A DNA stretch of 24,979 nucleotides from JANPEF01 sp046596055. GTDB lineage: Bacteria; Eisenbacteria; RBG-16-71-46; DASYSL01. The translations under genes were made by a program, and so were the position numbers. The DNA is taken from the NCBI GenBank assembly GCA_046596055.1, contig JBKJNH010000017.1:1-24979 (forward strand). The letters are read 5' to 3'. This document shows, one piece after another, positions 8,204 through 16,500 of the stretch (the stretch's first letter is position 1; each line of letters opens with the position of its first letter). The notes under the pieces are model-generated. The model searched no databases. It was given only the letters and a program-made list of their open reading frames with translations, and was not told where the DNA came from.

Positions 8204-8224
8204 CATCTTGTAGGCCATTCGCAA
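8196..8224 (-). promoter_or_regulatory. brnTA promoter
   Basis: On the minus strand TTGCGA (8224-8219) and TACACT (8201-8196) are 17 bp apart, an ideal sigma70-type spacing. The predicted start falls at about 8189, the first base of the brnT ATG. The -10 lies inside the palindrome 8191-8203. Confidence 0.6.
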
Positions 8225-8235
8225 GCAGGCACGGA

Positions 8236-8264
8236 TTGTTTCGGGGGTCAGGCGAGAGTAGGAT
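8236..8264 (+). promoter_or_regulatory. Promoter of the LytTR regulator gene
   Basis: TTGTTT (8236-8241) and TAGGAT (8259-8264) are separated by exactly 17 bp. The -10 ends 7 nt before the ATG at 8272, predicting a leaderless or nearly leaderless transcript. It is back to back with the brnTA promoter; the two -35 boxes are only 11 bp apart, so the divergent promoters may influence each other. Confidence 0.6.
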
Positions 8265-8271
8265 CCCTCCC

Positions 8272-9093
8272 ATGACCGCTGACCCCGCCACCCCACCCCT
8301 CCGAGTCCTGATCGTCGATGACGAACCGCTGGCCCGCGCCCGCACCCGCCGCCTGCTCGACGAGATCGGCGGCGTGACGATCGTGGGCGAGGCGGGCTCC
8401 GTCGACGAGGCCACACGGGTCGCCGCCGAAGTCGCTCCGCAACTCGTCCTGCTCGACATCCAGATGCCCGGCGAGGACGGCTTCTCGCTCCTGCCTCGAC
8501 TCGCGCCGGGCACGGCCGTCGTCTTTGTCACCGCATTCGACCACTACGCCGTGCGCGCGTTCGAGGCCGAGGCCGTCGACTACCTGCTGAAGCCCTTCCG
8601 GGCCGAGCGTCTTGCCGATGCGCTCACACGCGCGCGGCGTGACCTGGCGCGGCCTGAAGACCTGTCGCAGCGCCTGGTGCAGTTGCTGGCCGCGGTCGGC
8701 GAGCGCACGGGTGGCTCGGCAGCCGGCGGCGCCATCGGTCCCTCGGGCGCCGAGCCCCCGCTCGATCGGCTCACCGTCCGCATCGGCTCTCGCCAGCTCA
8801 TCCTGCGCGCCGAAGAAATCCTGTGGTTCGGCGCCGAGGAGAAGCTCGTCTTCGCCGCGACCGCAAAGGACCGCCACTACGTCAACTTCACCCTCGACCA
8901 GCTCGAGCGACGCCTCGAACCGTCCCGCTTCGTCCGCGTGCACCGCGCCGCGATCGTGAACCTCGACTTCGCGGTGGCGCTGCGGCCCGGCTTCGCCGGA
9001 ACGTACGCACTGACGTTGCGCGACGAGGCACGGACCGAGGTGCCGGTCGCGCGCGCCCGCGCCCGCGCGCTGCGCGACCGGCTGGGCGCCTGA
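8272..9093 (+). CDS. LytTR-family response regulator
   Basis: 273 residues from ATG 8272 (the frame runs upstream to 8143 but crosses brnT). Receiver domain: acidic pair D16-D17 (VLIVDDEPLAR), phospho-acceptor D62 (LLDIQMPGEDG), T87 and K108 (DYLLKPF). An Ala/Gly-rich linker follows, then a LytTR DNA-binding domain (about 165-273) with RLTVRIGSRQLILRAEEIL, the HYVNFTLDQLERRL helix and RFVRVHRAAIVNLDFA. This is the architecture of AlgR/LytR/YehT regulators, which are phosphorylated by LytS-type kinases such as the one at 3422-4555; the pairing is inferred from proximity. Its stop overlaps the ATG of pdxH (TGATG). Confidence 0.92.
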   Translation: MTADPATPPLRVLIVDDEPLARARTRRLLDEIGGVTIVGEAGSVDEATRVAAEVAPQLVLLDIQMPGEDGFSLLPRLAPGTAVVFVTAFDHYAVRAFEAEAVDYLLKPFRAERLADALTRARRDLARPEDLSQRLVQLLAAVGERTGGSAAGGAIGPSGAEPPLDRLTVRIGSRQLILRAEEILWFGAEEKLVFAATAKDRHYVNFTLDQLERRLEPSRFVRVHRAAIVNLDFAVALRPGFAGTYALTLRDEARTEVPVARARARALRDRLGA

Positions 9094-9749
9094 TGCGGCA
9101 TTCCGAGGAAGAGCGCGCCGCCCGGCGCGCCCGCGCCCCACTCGAGCTCGTCGACCTGGGCGCCGATCCCGTCGCCACCTTTCGCGCGTGGTACGCCGCG
9201 GCCGAGGCGGCCGGCCTGCCCATGCCCGAGGCGATGACGCTGGCGACGGCCACGCCCGCCGGCGCGCCGTCGCTGCGCTGGGTCCTGCTCAAGGACGTCG
9301 ACGACGACGGCGGCTTCTCGTTCTTCACCTCGTACGAGGGGCGCAAGGGGATCGAGCTGTCCACCAACCCGCACGCCGCTCTCGCATTCTTCTGGGAGCC
9401 ACTGGAGCGCCAGGTGCGCATCGAGGGCACGATCGAGCGCGTGAGCGACGCCGAGAGCGACGCCTACTGGGCGACCCGTCCGCGCGCCAGCCGTCTTGCG
9501 GCGGCGACGTCGCAGCAGAGCCGCCCCGTCCCCGATCGAGCGACCATGCAGGCCGCGTTCGCGGCGAACGACGCGCGCTGGCCAGGCGAGTCGGTGCCTC
9601 GCCCGCCGCACTGGGGCGGCTATCGTTTGCGCGCGACGGCCATCGAGTTCTGGCAGGGACAGGCGAACCGCTTCCACGATCGATTCCGCTTCGAGCGGGA
9701 GCGGGAGCGCGAGGGCGCCGGCTGGTCGGTCGCGCGGCTCTGGCCCTAG
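9093..9749 (+). CDS. pdxH: Pyridoxamine/pyridoxine 5'-phosphate oxidase
   Basis: 218 residues, full length for PdxH. The enzyme uses FMN and O2 to oxidise pyridoxamine- or pyridoxine-phosphate to PLP in the cytoplasm. Visible signatures: PSLRWVLLKD, the FMN-binding FFTSYEGRKGIEL (77-89), ALAFFWEPLERQVRIEG (96-112), the SQQS segment (140-143), and the C-terminal EFWQGQANRFHDR (185-197) with the family ending RLWP. Start ATG 9093 overlaps the stop of the LytTR regulator, so expression is coupled to it, an unusual partner for a B6 salvage gene. A Glu/Arg run (ERERERE) just before the last motif is a mild local insertion. Confidence 0.95.
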   Translation: MRHSEEERAARRARAPLELVDLGADPVATFRAWYAAAEAAGLPMPEAMTLATATPAGAPSLRWVLLKDVDDDGGFSFFTSYEGRKGIELSTNPHAALAFFWEPLERQVRIEGTIERVSDAESDAYWATRPRASRLAAATSQQSRPVPDRATMQAAFAANDARWPGESVPRPPHWGGYRLRATAIEFWQGQANRFHDRFRFEREREREGAGWSVARLWP

Positions 9750-9771
9750 GCACCCATCCGGGAGACCCGAC

Positions 9772-10827
9772 ATGAAGCTGCTCATCCTCGGCGGCACCAA
9801 GTTCCTGGGCCGCGCGGTCGTCGACGTCGCGCGTGCGCGCGGCCACGAAGTCACGCTGTTCAATCGCGGAAAGCAGGACCCGGGCGCCTATCCCGACGTC
9901 GAGCAGGTGCACGGCGACCGCACGCGGGGCGATGGCGCCGAGGGCTTTGGCGCGCTGCAGGGCCGGCGCTTCGACGCCGTGATCGACACCGCAGCGTACC
10001 TGCCGCGGGACGTCGCCAGTTCGGCCACATTCTTCACGCAGTCGACCGATGCCTACCTCCTCGTCTCGAGCATCTCCGTCCATGCGGATCACGTCGCGGC
10101 GGCGGCGAACGAGAGCGCCCCCGTCGGGCGGCTCACGCCGGAGCAACGGTCCGAAGTCGCCACACTCTCGGCCGACGGCCCGATCCCGGCCGCGAAGCTG
10201 GGGCCGTACTACGGACCGCTGAAGGCGCTGTGCGAGGAGGAAGCCGAGCGCGCCATGCCGGGGCGCGCGCTGATCGTGCGGCCGGGGCTCGTCGTCGGCC
10301 CGTACGACAACACGGACCGCTTCACCTACTGGCCGGTGCGCTTGATGCGCGGGGGGACCGTGCTCGCGCCCGGTCGGCCCGAACGGGGCACGCAGTTCAT
10401 CGACGTACGCGACCTCGGCGAGTGGATGATGCGCGCACTCGAGGAGAGGCGCCGGGGCGTGTACCTCGCGACCGGGCCTGCTGCCCCGGTCCCGTTCGGT
10501 GACGTCCTCGCCGCTTGCGCGCGCGTGGCGGCGCGACGCGGCGCGCCACCGGCCACGCTCCGCTGGGTCGACGACGCGACGCTGCTCGCGCACGAGGTCG
10601 GCCCGTGGATGGAGATGCCGCTGTGGATCCCGGAGTCGGAGGCGTCGATGGCGGGGCTCATGCAGGCGGACAACGCGAAGGCGGTCACCGCCGGGCTCAC
10701 GTTCCGCCCGCTCGAGGAGACCATCGAGGCGACGCTCGATTGGGACGCGACGCGGCCGGCGGAGGCGCCGCGCATCGCGGGGCTCGCGGCGGCAAAGGAA
10801 GCGGAGATCCTGGCGGGGCTCGGTTGA
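9772..10827 (+). CDS. NAD(P)-dependent epimerase/dehydratase-like protein (extended/atypical SDR)
   Basis: 351 residues; ATG 9772 has GGGAG (9760-9764) 7 nt upstream and follows pdxH by 22 bp. The N-terminus is a Rossmann fold with LILGGTKFLGRAVV (4-17), and an acidic/neutral switch near LFNRGK. A Y147-x3-K151 pair (YYGPLK) fits the SDR active site. ALIVRPGLVVGPYDNTDRF and the downstream FIDVRDLGEWM are typical of NAD-dependent epimerase/dehydratase proteins related to the isoflavone-reductase/CSP41-like group. The substrate cannot be told from sequence, and many proteins of this group are unassigned. It ends at a strong hairpin shared with the convergent nadA gene. Confidence 0.85.
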   Translation: MKLLILGGTKFLGRAVVDVARARGHEVTLFNRGKQDPGAYPDVEQVHGDRTRGDGAEGFGALQGRRFDAVIDTAAYLPRDVASSATFFTQSTDAYLLVSSISVHADHVAAAANESAPVGRLTPEQRSEVATLSADGPIPAAKLGPYYGPLKALCEEEAERAMPGRALIVRPGLVVGPYDNTDRFTYWPVRLMRGGTVLAPGRPERGTQFIDVRDLGEWMMRALEERRRGVYLATGPAAPVPFGDVLAACARVAARRGAPPATLRWVDDATLLAHEVGPWMEMPLWIPESEASMAGLMQADNAKAVTAGLTFRPLEETIEATLDWDATRPAEAPRIAGLAAAKEAEILAGLG

Positions 10828-10856
10828 ACGGCGTCGCCTGCAAGACTCTTCCAGAG

Positions 10857-10900
10857 AACAGCCCAATTCACCGATCTCAGGCGAGGTGAATTGGGCTGTT
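10857..10900. terminator. Perfect 16-bp hairpin, bidirectional terminator
   Basis: Arms AACAGCCCAATTCACC (10857-10872) and GGTGAATTGGGCTGTT (10885-10900) pair perfectly around a 12-nt loop. It sits between the SDR stop (10827) and the nadA stop (10917), which are convergent. The arms are far less GC-rich than the surroundings. T-runs are short (GTTTGACG on plus), so it may act as a transcript 3' end stabiliser as well as a terminator. Confidence 0.65.
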
Positions 10901-10916
10901 TGACGATCGCCTCCGG

Positions 10917-12017
10917 CTACTTGACCTCGAGCATCCGTTCCAGCGCCACGCGGGCCCAGCGAATCGTCTCGTCGTCGACCGTGATCTCGTTGACCACGTG
11001 ACCGGCGACGAGGTTCTCGAGGACCCAGCACAGGTGAACCGGATCGATGCGGTACATCGTGGCACAAGCGCACACGTTCTGCTGCATCGAGATGATCGTC
11101 CGGTCCGGATGTTGTGCGGCGAGGCGATTGACGAGGTGGATCTCGGTGCCCACCGCCCACTTCGAGCCCGGCGGCGACGCCTCGATCGTGCGGATGATGA
11201 AGTCCGTCGAGCCAACCAGGTCGGCGGCCTGGCAGGTCTCGTACTTGCACTCGGGATGGCAGATCACCCGCAGGCCCGGGATCTCCTTGCGCAGGAAATG
11301 CGCCTGCTCGGGCGTGAAGCGCTGGTGCACCGAGCAGTAGCCGCGCCACACGACGAGGCGCGTGTCGCGCGGGATCGCGGCGAGAGCCGCGCGCGGATCG
11401 ACGCGCGGATCCCACAGGCCGATCGACTCGAGCGGAAGGCCGAGCCCGGCGCCCGTGTTGCGGCCCAGGTGCTCGTCGGGCAGGAAGAAGATGCGCTGCT
11501 TCCGCGCCCACGCCCACTCGAACGCGCCGCGCGCATTCGACGAGGTGCAGACCAGGCCGCCATTCCTGCCGACGAACGCCTTGATCGCCGCCGTCGAGTT
11601 CATGTACGTGATCGGCACGAACGTGTCGCCGTGGTCGCGCAGGAGCGCGTCCCACGCCTCCTCCACGTCGGCGATGTCGGCCATGTCGGCCATCGAGCAG
11701 CCGGCGCCCAGGTCCGGAAGGATCACGCGCTGGTGCGGCTTCGCCAGCACGTCGGCGCTCTCGGCCATGAAGTGGACGCCGCAGAACACGATGAAGTCCG
11801 CATCCGCCGCCGCACCGCGCTGCGACAGCTTGTACGAATCGCCCAGGAAGTCGGCGTACTGCACGACCTCGTCGCGCTGGTAGTGGTGCCCGAGAATGAT
11901 GAGGCGCGGACCGAGCGCCGTCTTCGCCGCGCGGATCCGCGCGTCGAGTTCGGCGTCCGAAAGGCGTTCGTAGTTGGTAAGCGGCAGCGGCGCGTCGACG
12001 GTCGTGGGCATGCTCAT
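10917..12017 (-). CDS. nadA: Quinolinate synthase
   Basis: 366 residues. NadA is a [4Fe-4S] enzyme that condenses iminoaspartate with dihydroxyacetone phosphate to quinolinate in de novo NAD synthesis. The three cluster cysteines are in place: C107 (DLGAGCSMAD), C228 (RGYCSVHQRF) and the NVCACATM motif (C316/C318). Substrate-site motifs are also present: LGHHYQRDEV (42-51), GDSYKLS, FCGVHFMAESA, YMNSTAAIKA, DEHLGRNTG and CHPECKYE. No nadB or nadC lies in the window, so the rest of the pathway is elsewhere. ATG 12017 is preferred because a TAGACT box ends 6 nt upstream; a second in-frame ATG is at 12011. The gene is probably transcribed on its own. Confidence 0.97.
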   Translation of the reverse strand: MSMPTTVDAPLPLTNYERLSDAELDARIRAAKTALGPRLIILGHHYQRDEVVQYADFLGDSYKLSQRGAAADADFIVFCGVHFMAESADVLAKPHQRVILPDLGAGCSMADMADIADVEEAWDALLRDHGDTFVPITYMNSTAAIKAFVGRNGGLVCTSSNARGAFEWAWARKQRIFFLPDEHLGRNTGAGLGLPLESIGLWDPRVDPRAALAAIPRDTRLVVWRGYCSVHQRFTPEQAHFLRKEIPGLRVICHPECKYETCQAADLVGSTDFIIRTIEASPPGSKWAVGTEIHLVNRLAAQHPDRTIISMQQNVCACATMYRIDPVHLCWVLENLVAGHVVNEITVDDETIRWARVALERMLEVK

Positions 12018-12023
12018 GCCCGG

Positions 12024-12029
12024 AGTCTA
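12024..12029 (-). promoter_or_regulatory. Predicted -10 box of nadA, leaderless layout
   Basis: TAGACT on the minus strand ends 6 nt before the nadA ATG, the same spacing seen before four other genes in this window. No convincing -35 is present; it would lie in the last codons of the preceding gene. Confidence 0.45.
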
Positions 12030-12043
12030 CCGAAGCGGCCCCG

Positions 12044-12592
12044 CTAGCGGTAGAGCGCCTTGACCCGCCCCCACGATCGTTCCTGCGCAAGGACCGCGCC
12101 GATGACGCGGATCTGGCCGGAGGTGCAGCCGGGCAGCGTCTGAGCGTTGTTCGAGTCGCGATAGTCGACGTGGCGGCAGGCCACGGGGCTCACGCCCTCC
12201 TGCAGGGCCTTGAAGTGGAAGTAGACGAGAACACCGGGACCGGCCGTCGCGCCGTCGAGCCTGGCCGCGTCGTACCAGGCGCTGTCCGGCGGTGCGACGA
12301 CGTCGGGCACGAGCGCGCCGAACCAGGCGCCAGGGGAATCCGTGAGCACGTTGCCCGGCGCCGCGCCGAGCAACTGCACGATCGTCGGGTCGAACTCGAA
12401 GATGAGCTGGTAACCCTTGAGGTCCGGAAAGGCATCCGCCTGGACGCGGATCCAGAAGTCGTCGCCCACGCTCACCGCGGTATCCGCCGGCGCGACGACG
12501 ACCGCGGCCGCATGCGTCGCGGCCGGCGCCGCGGCAAGTACCGCGCAAGCGAGGAGAGTCACGAACCCCAGCAGCTTCACTCGACCAATCAT
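12044..12592 (-). CDS. Secreted cohesin-like domain protein
   Basis: 182 residues from ATG 12592, with GAGGGGG about 5 nt upstream; the frame runs back to 12628 but lacks a ribosome site there. Signal peptide about 1-31 (ends ATHAAA). The remainder is one cohesin-like beta-sandwich: VSVGDDFWIRVQA, LKGYQLIFEFDPTIVQLL, then GVLVYFHFKAL and a C-terminal strand. Two Cys (CRHVDY and PGCTSG) may form a disulfide. No FlgD-like sorting domain or lipobox is seen, unlike its neighbour, so it may be soluble and periplasmic or depend on a partner. It is the third of three co-directional cohesin-containing genes. Confidence 0.7.
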   Translation of the reverse strand: MIGRVKLLGFVTLLACAVLAAAPAATHAAAVVVAPADTAVSVGDDFWIRVQADAFPDLKGYQLIFEFDPTIVQLLGAAPGNVLTDSPGAWFGALVPDVVAPPDSAWYDAARLDGATAGPGVLVYFHFKALQEGVSPVACRHVDYRDSNNAQTLPGCTSGQIRVIGAVLAQERSWGRVKALYR

Positions 12593-12624
12593 GGATGCCC
12601 CCTCGGATTGACTGCGACTCTCGA

Positions 12625-13464
12625 TCAAGGAACGAACACGATGCGATCACGAACCTCGCGTTCGCCTGCGCGGAAGACGACCGCGTACCAGCCCGCTGGA
12701 ACTCGCCGCCCATGGGCGTCACGCCCGTCCCACGCGACCGTTCGCTCACCGGGCGGGACGTCGAGCGCCGCGAAGACGCGCACGACCCGGCTGCGCGCGT
12801 CACGGATGGTGATGCGTTGTGGACCGAGGACGTCGGACACCAGGCGCAGCATGGTCCCCCCGGCGCGCGTCGGATTCGGGAACGCGCGCAGCGAGAGACC
12901 CGGCTCCGGCGTCGCCGGAGTGACATCGGTCAGGTCGCCGACCTGGACCCGCGCGTCGGCCGTCTCCACGGGAAACACGAACAGACCGGCGTTGTAGAAC
13001 CGCACGCGCGGCCCACGCAGGCGCACGAACGTCTCGCCCAGCGTGGCGCCGGCGCGGAAGCGCAGGCGGTAGAGGGGACCCGGTCCCGTCAGCGACTGCC
13101 CCGCGCACAGCAGGACGCTGGTGCAGGTGACCGAGTCCCCCGCGCTGGCGAACAGGTGAAACGTGTTCCCGCACGCGCCGACCATCAGCGGGCCCTGTTG
13201 CTGCGACGACGGGACCGTCGGCAGGAACGTGAGCATGGCGGGGTCGTACTCGACGACCGCGTCGAACCCGTTGAACGCGGCGTCGGCGGCGACGATCGCG
13301 AAGTCGATCGTGAACTCATCGTTCGGCTGCACCGTCGAGTCCGCCGGCGTGAGCTCCGCGTGAATTCCCGCGGCCCGCGCGGCAGGCGCCCCCGCCACGG
13401 CAAGGGCGCACACCAGCGCCACGGCGCACGCCGTGGAGAGGACTCGTGTCGACCATCTCGTCAT
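12625..13464 (-). CDS. Secreted cohesin-like protein with FlgD-like C-terminal domain
   Basis: 279 residues from ATG 13464, preceded by GGGAGGGAG about 8 nt upstream. Signal peptide about 1-31 (ends ARAA). Cohesin-like domain about 35-175 with VQPNDEFTIDFAIVAAD, FNGFDAVVEYDPAMLTFLP and PLYRLRFRAGA; four Cys may pair. Residues ~195-279 form a FlgD-like Ig domain: RAFPNPTRAGG, ITIRDARSRVVRVF, TVAWDGRDAHGRRVPAGWY, VRDRIVFVP. That C-terminal domain marks secreted or surface proteins in FCB-like phyla and is often labelled a T9SS type A sorting domain; whether a type IX system exists here cannot be judged from this window. Gap to the next gene is 32 bp, so the two are probably co-transcribed. Confidence 0.78.
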   Translation of the reverse strand: MTRWSTRVLSTACAVALVCALAVAGAPAARAAGIHAELTPADSTVQPNDEFTIDFAIVAADAAFNGFDAVVEYDPAMLTFLPTVPSSQQQGPLMVGACGNTFHLFASAGDSVTCTSVLLCAGQSLTGPGPLYRLRFRAGATLGETFVRLRGPRVRFYNAGLFVFPVETADARVQVGDLTDVTPATPEPGLSLRAFPNPTRAGGTMLRLVSDVLGPQRITIRDARSRVVRVFAALDVPPGERTVAWDGRDAHGRRVPAGWYAVVFRAGEREVRDRIVFVP

Positions 13465-13518
13465 CAGACCGACTCCCTCCCCATGACGCCGGGGGGTGAA
13501 CGGAAAGTGGGCACGGGA

Positions 13519-13536
13519 CGGGGGCTCGCGCCCCCG
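13519..13536. terminator. GC-rich hairpin with tetraloop after the beta-helix gene
   Basis: CGGGGGC-TCGC-GCCCCCG is a 7-bp stem with a 4-nt loop; read on the minus strand the loop is GCGA, a GNRA tetraloop. It begins 22 nt past the stop of the 1318-residue gene. There is no T-run, so it may attenuate rather than terminate, leaving the two downstream cohesin genes partly co-transcribed. Confidence 0.4.
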
Positions 13537-13557
13537 CCCCTCCCGCCGGAACTGCGA

Positions 13558-16500
13558 CTAGCGGCCGAGCAACGTCAACGTGCGGCTCTGCCGCACGCCG
13601 TCGGCCGTGATCATCCGGGCGAAGTAGACGCCCGCCGGAACGCGGCGACCGTCATCGGCCGCGCCGTCCCACGCCACGTTGTGGAACCCGACCTCGCGCG
13701 ACTCGGCCAGCACGGTGCGCACACGGCGACCGTCGACCGAGTAGATCGCCAGGTCCACGCGACCGGGCTTCGCCAGGCTGAACGACAGAAGCGACGAGGA
13801 CGTCGTCGGATTTGGCGCCGGCGCGAGCAACCGCGTCGACGTGGGCACCGCGCCCTCGACCGCGATCGGCTCGCCCAGCGACACCGGCTGGTTGCGGGCG
13901 TCTCGCGCGATCACCTCGCCGAGTTCGATCGAAGGATCGCCCTCGCCGATGACGCGGAAGCGCACCGTCGCCAGTTCGCCTTCGCCCTCGAAGCCTGCAT
14001 CGCGAACGCCCAGAAGTGCGGCATCGATCATTCCCGCCGACGGCGAGAACACGACACCATTTGCCGACGTGACGAAGTCCCCGGCCTCGAAGCCGACCGG
14101 CTCGACCGCACGCGGATTCCACGACAACGCAGCCGACAGGCCCTGGATGCGGCCGGTGCCCGACAGGCGCAGCCGAGCGGTGATCGTGCCGCCAAGCGCC
14201 ACTTCGCCCTCGGTCGTCACGGTGAGCGCATCGACGCCGGTAAAGCTGCGATCGGCGATCACCCCCGGCGCTGACACGGTGGAGTAGTTGATCGCGAACA
14301 TGATCAGGTCCTCGAAGCCGATGCGGTTGTCCGTCGTCGGACGCGCGTTGACCGAGAAATCGGTCGTCGGGCCGACGTCGAGGTAGTTCACCGGGTTGAC
14401 GGCGACGCCGATCAGGCCGTAGTTGGCGCCCAAGAGCGACATGTCGACCGTGCCGACGAGGTTGTCGCCGACGCCCGCCGTGAAGCCGTTCGACACGTCA
14501 CCCAGGTGGTAGTTGAGCGTGCCGGTCGTCTTGTTGGAGACCGCGGAGACGTTGCCGCAGGCATCCTTGACGAATGCGACGTAGTACCAGAAGTCGCGCG
14601 CCGGCCAGGCCACCTCGTCATCGCCACCGGAGGTAGTCACCGCCGTCAACGCCCACGGACCGCCCGGCGGATACGCCGGCGTGGCGGGCACGGATCCCGG
14701 GGGCGGATCGTCGTACTCGGGATAGTTGCCGAAGCCCGCGCGGTAGACCTCGACCGTCGCGCCCGCCTCGACGGCCGGCCACGCCAGGTCGATCTTCGTC
14801 GTGCCGTCGCCGTCGTTGCCGATCTTCACCTGGCTCGCGGCGAGCGCGCCGATCGCCACGGGGGCGGTCTGGTCGATCGTCACGTTGAGCGGGGCCCCGG
14901 CCGAAGCTGCGATCGGCCCGTTGTTGCAATCGCGCAGCGTCACTGCCGCGACGGTGATGGTGCCCGTCGCATCGCCGGGCCCGGCGGCCTTCACCGCCAG
15001 GTTGAAGATGACGCCGCCCGAGCCGGTCGCCCCGCAGGGCAAGCCGAGGATCGCTTCGTCGACGGTGTACGAGCCGCCGCCGTTGCTCACCACCTGAAAG
15101 ACCGTGCCGTTGCCGCCCGCACCCGTCACCAGGTAGGGGCCGACCGTGATGCTCGCGGCCGGCGTGGAGCACAGGATCAACTCCGGCGAGAGCTGGATGT
15201 CCACGCTGTAGCCGCGCAGGTTCGCCGAGTCGGTGCGGTTGAGCACGATCGGGATCGTGATGCACGGATTGCCGAGCGAGATGCAGCTCGGCGCCGGGCC
15301 GGGCATGACCTCGTTGTTCGAAGCCGGCTGGAAGCCGCAGGACGGGCTCAGGTCGACGCCGCTGACACGCCACGGCGCGAAGTCGACGCCGGTGCCGAGG
15401 ACCGCGTCCCCGCTCCCCGGTCCGACGCCCGAGGGGCCGGTCATCGCGCCCCACCAGTTGCGCTCGGCATCCTGCCCGGGCCCGCCGGTCGTGTTGTCGA
15501 GGCCGGCCGACAGGTTGCCCGTGATCGCGTTGTCGTTGGCAACGAGGCTGACGGCCGAGCCGCCGATGTAGATCCCCTGGTCCCAACCCGACAGCGTGGA
15601 GTTGATGATGTTGACGGTGAGCGGGCCGCCGTCGGAATACAGGCCCATGCCCTGCGACAACGCGGCCCCGGAGCCGTTGAAGCATGCGCCGGTGATCCCC
15701 ATCGTCATCGACAGGTTCAGGTTCGCGGTGCCCTTGCGCAGGCTCGCGGAACCGTCCTCGTCGAGCGGCGAGGCGATCGGAGCGCTGGAGCGGGAGTCGA
15801 GGCCCGGCGTCTTCACCGCCGACAGCGACGAGTTGTAGACGAAGATTCCGCCCTGATCCGAGCTCGAGGCACCGACCTCGGCGCCATTGACGCTGCCGCT
15901 GGCGTCGATGAAGTACATCGGAACCTGCACTCCGGCGAAGGCATTCGCGCCCACCAGGTTCGAGGCGGCGACGCTGCCCGGCCCGAACACCAGCAGACCG
16001 ACCGACACGACCGAGGCCGGCGTGTAGCGCAGACCCGAGATCGCACAGCCGTTGACCGACCCGCCCGCGCCACCCGAGATCTGGATCCCGTTCTGGGCGA
16101 TCAGGGCGGTGTTGCCATGCCCGGTCACCGAACCGCCGAGGACGTTGGCCGTCAGGCCAGTGCCCCTGAGCGTGATGCCATTCTTCTGGAAGTCGGAGAC
16201 GTCCACGTTGGTGAGCGCCAGCGTGTACGGCCCGCCCGTGTTGTTCCCGGATTCGACCCCGGAACCGGCCTGAACGCCGTCCAGCGGGTTGTTGCGCACG
16301 CGCACGATGTCGACATCCTCGATCGCGCCGCCGGCGTTCCAGAAGCCGATTCCGACAAGGCGGTTGTTCGCATTGCCGTTGCCCATGCCATCGACCGCGA
16401 GATCCTCGATGCGGACATTCGACGCACCCGACGCGGTGAGCACGGGTTTGATCGGGTTCCCCGACAGCGTGAACTGCGTCACCAGCGACGCCGGCGCCTG

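Noticed and set aside
10857..10900. Inverted repeat as transposon end or integron attC site
   Set aside because: No transposase or integrase is nearby, no target duplication is seen, and its place between two convergent stops fits a terminator.
9325..12090. A 921-codon open frame on the minus strand across pdxH, the SDR gene and nadA
   Set aside because: Its translation is Arg/Pro/Ala-rich with no family motif, while the frames of pdxH, the SDR and nadA carry complete conserved motifs. It is a GC-driven shadow.
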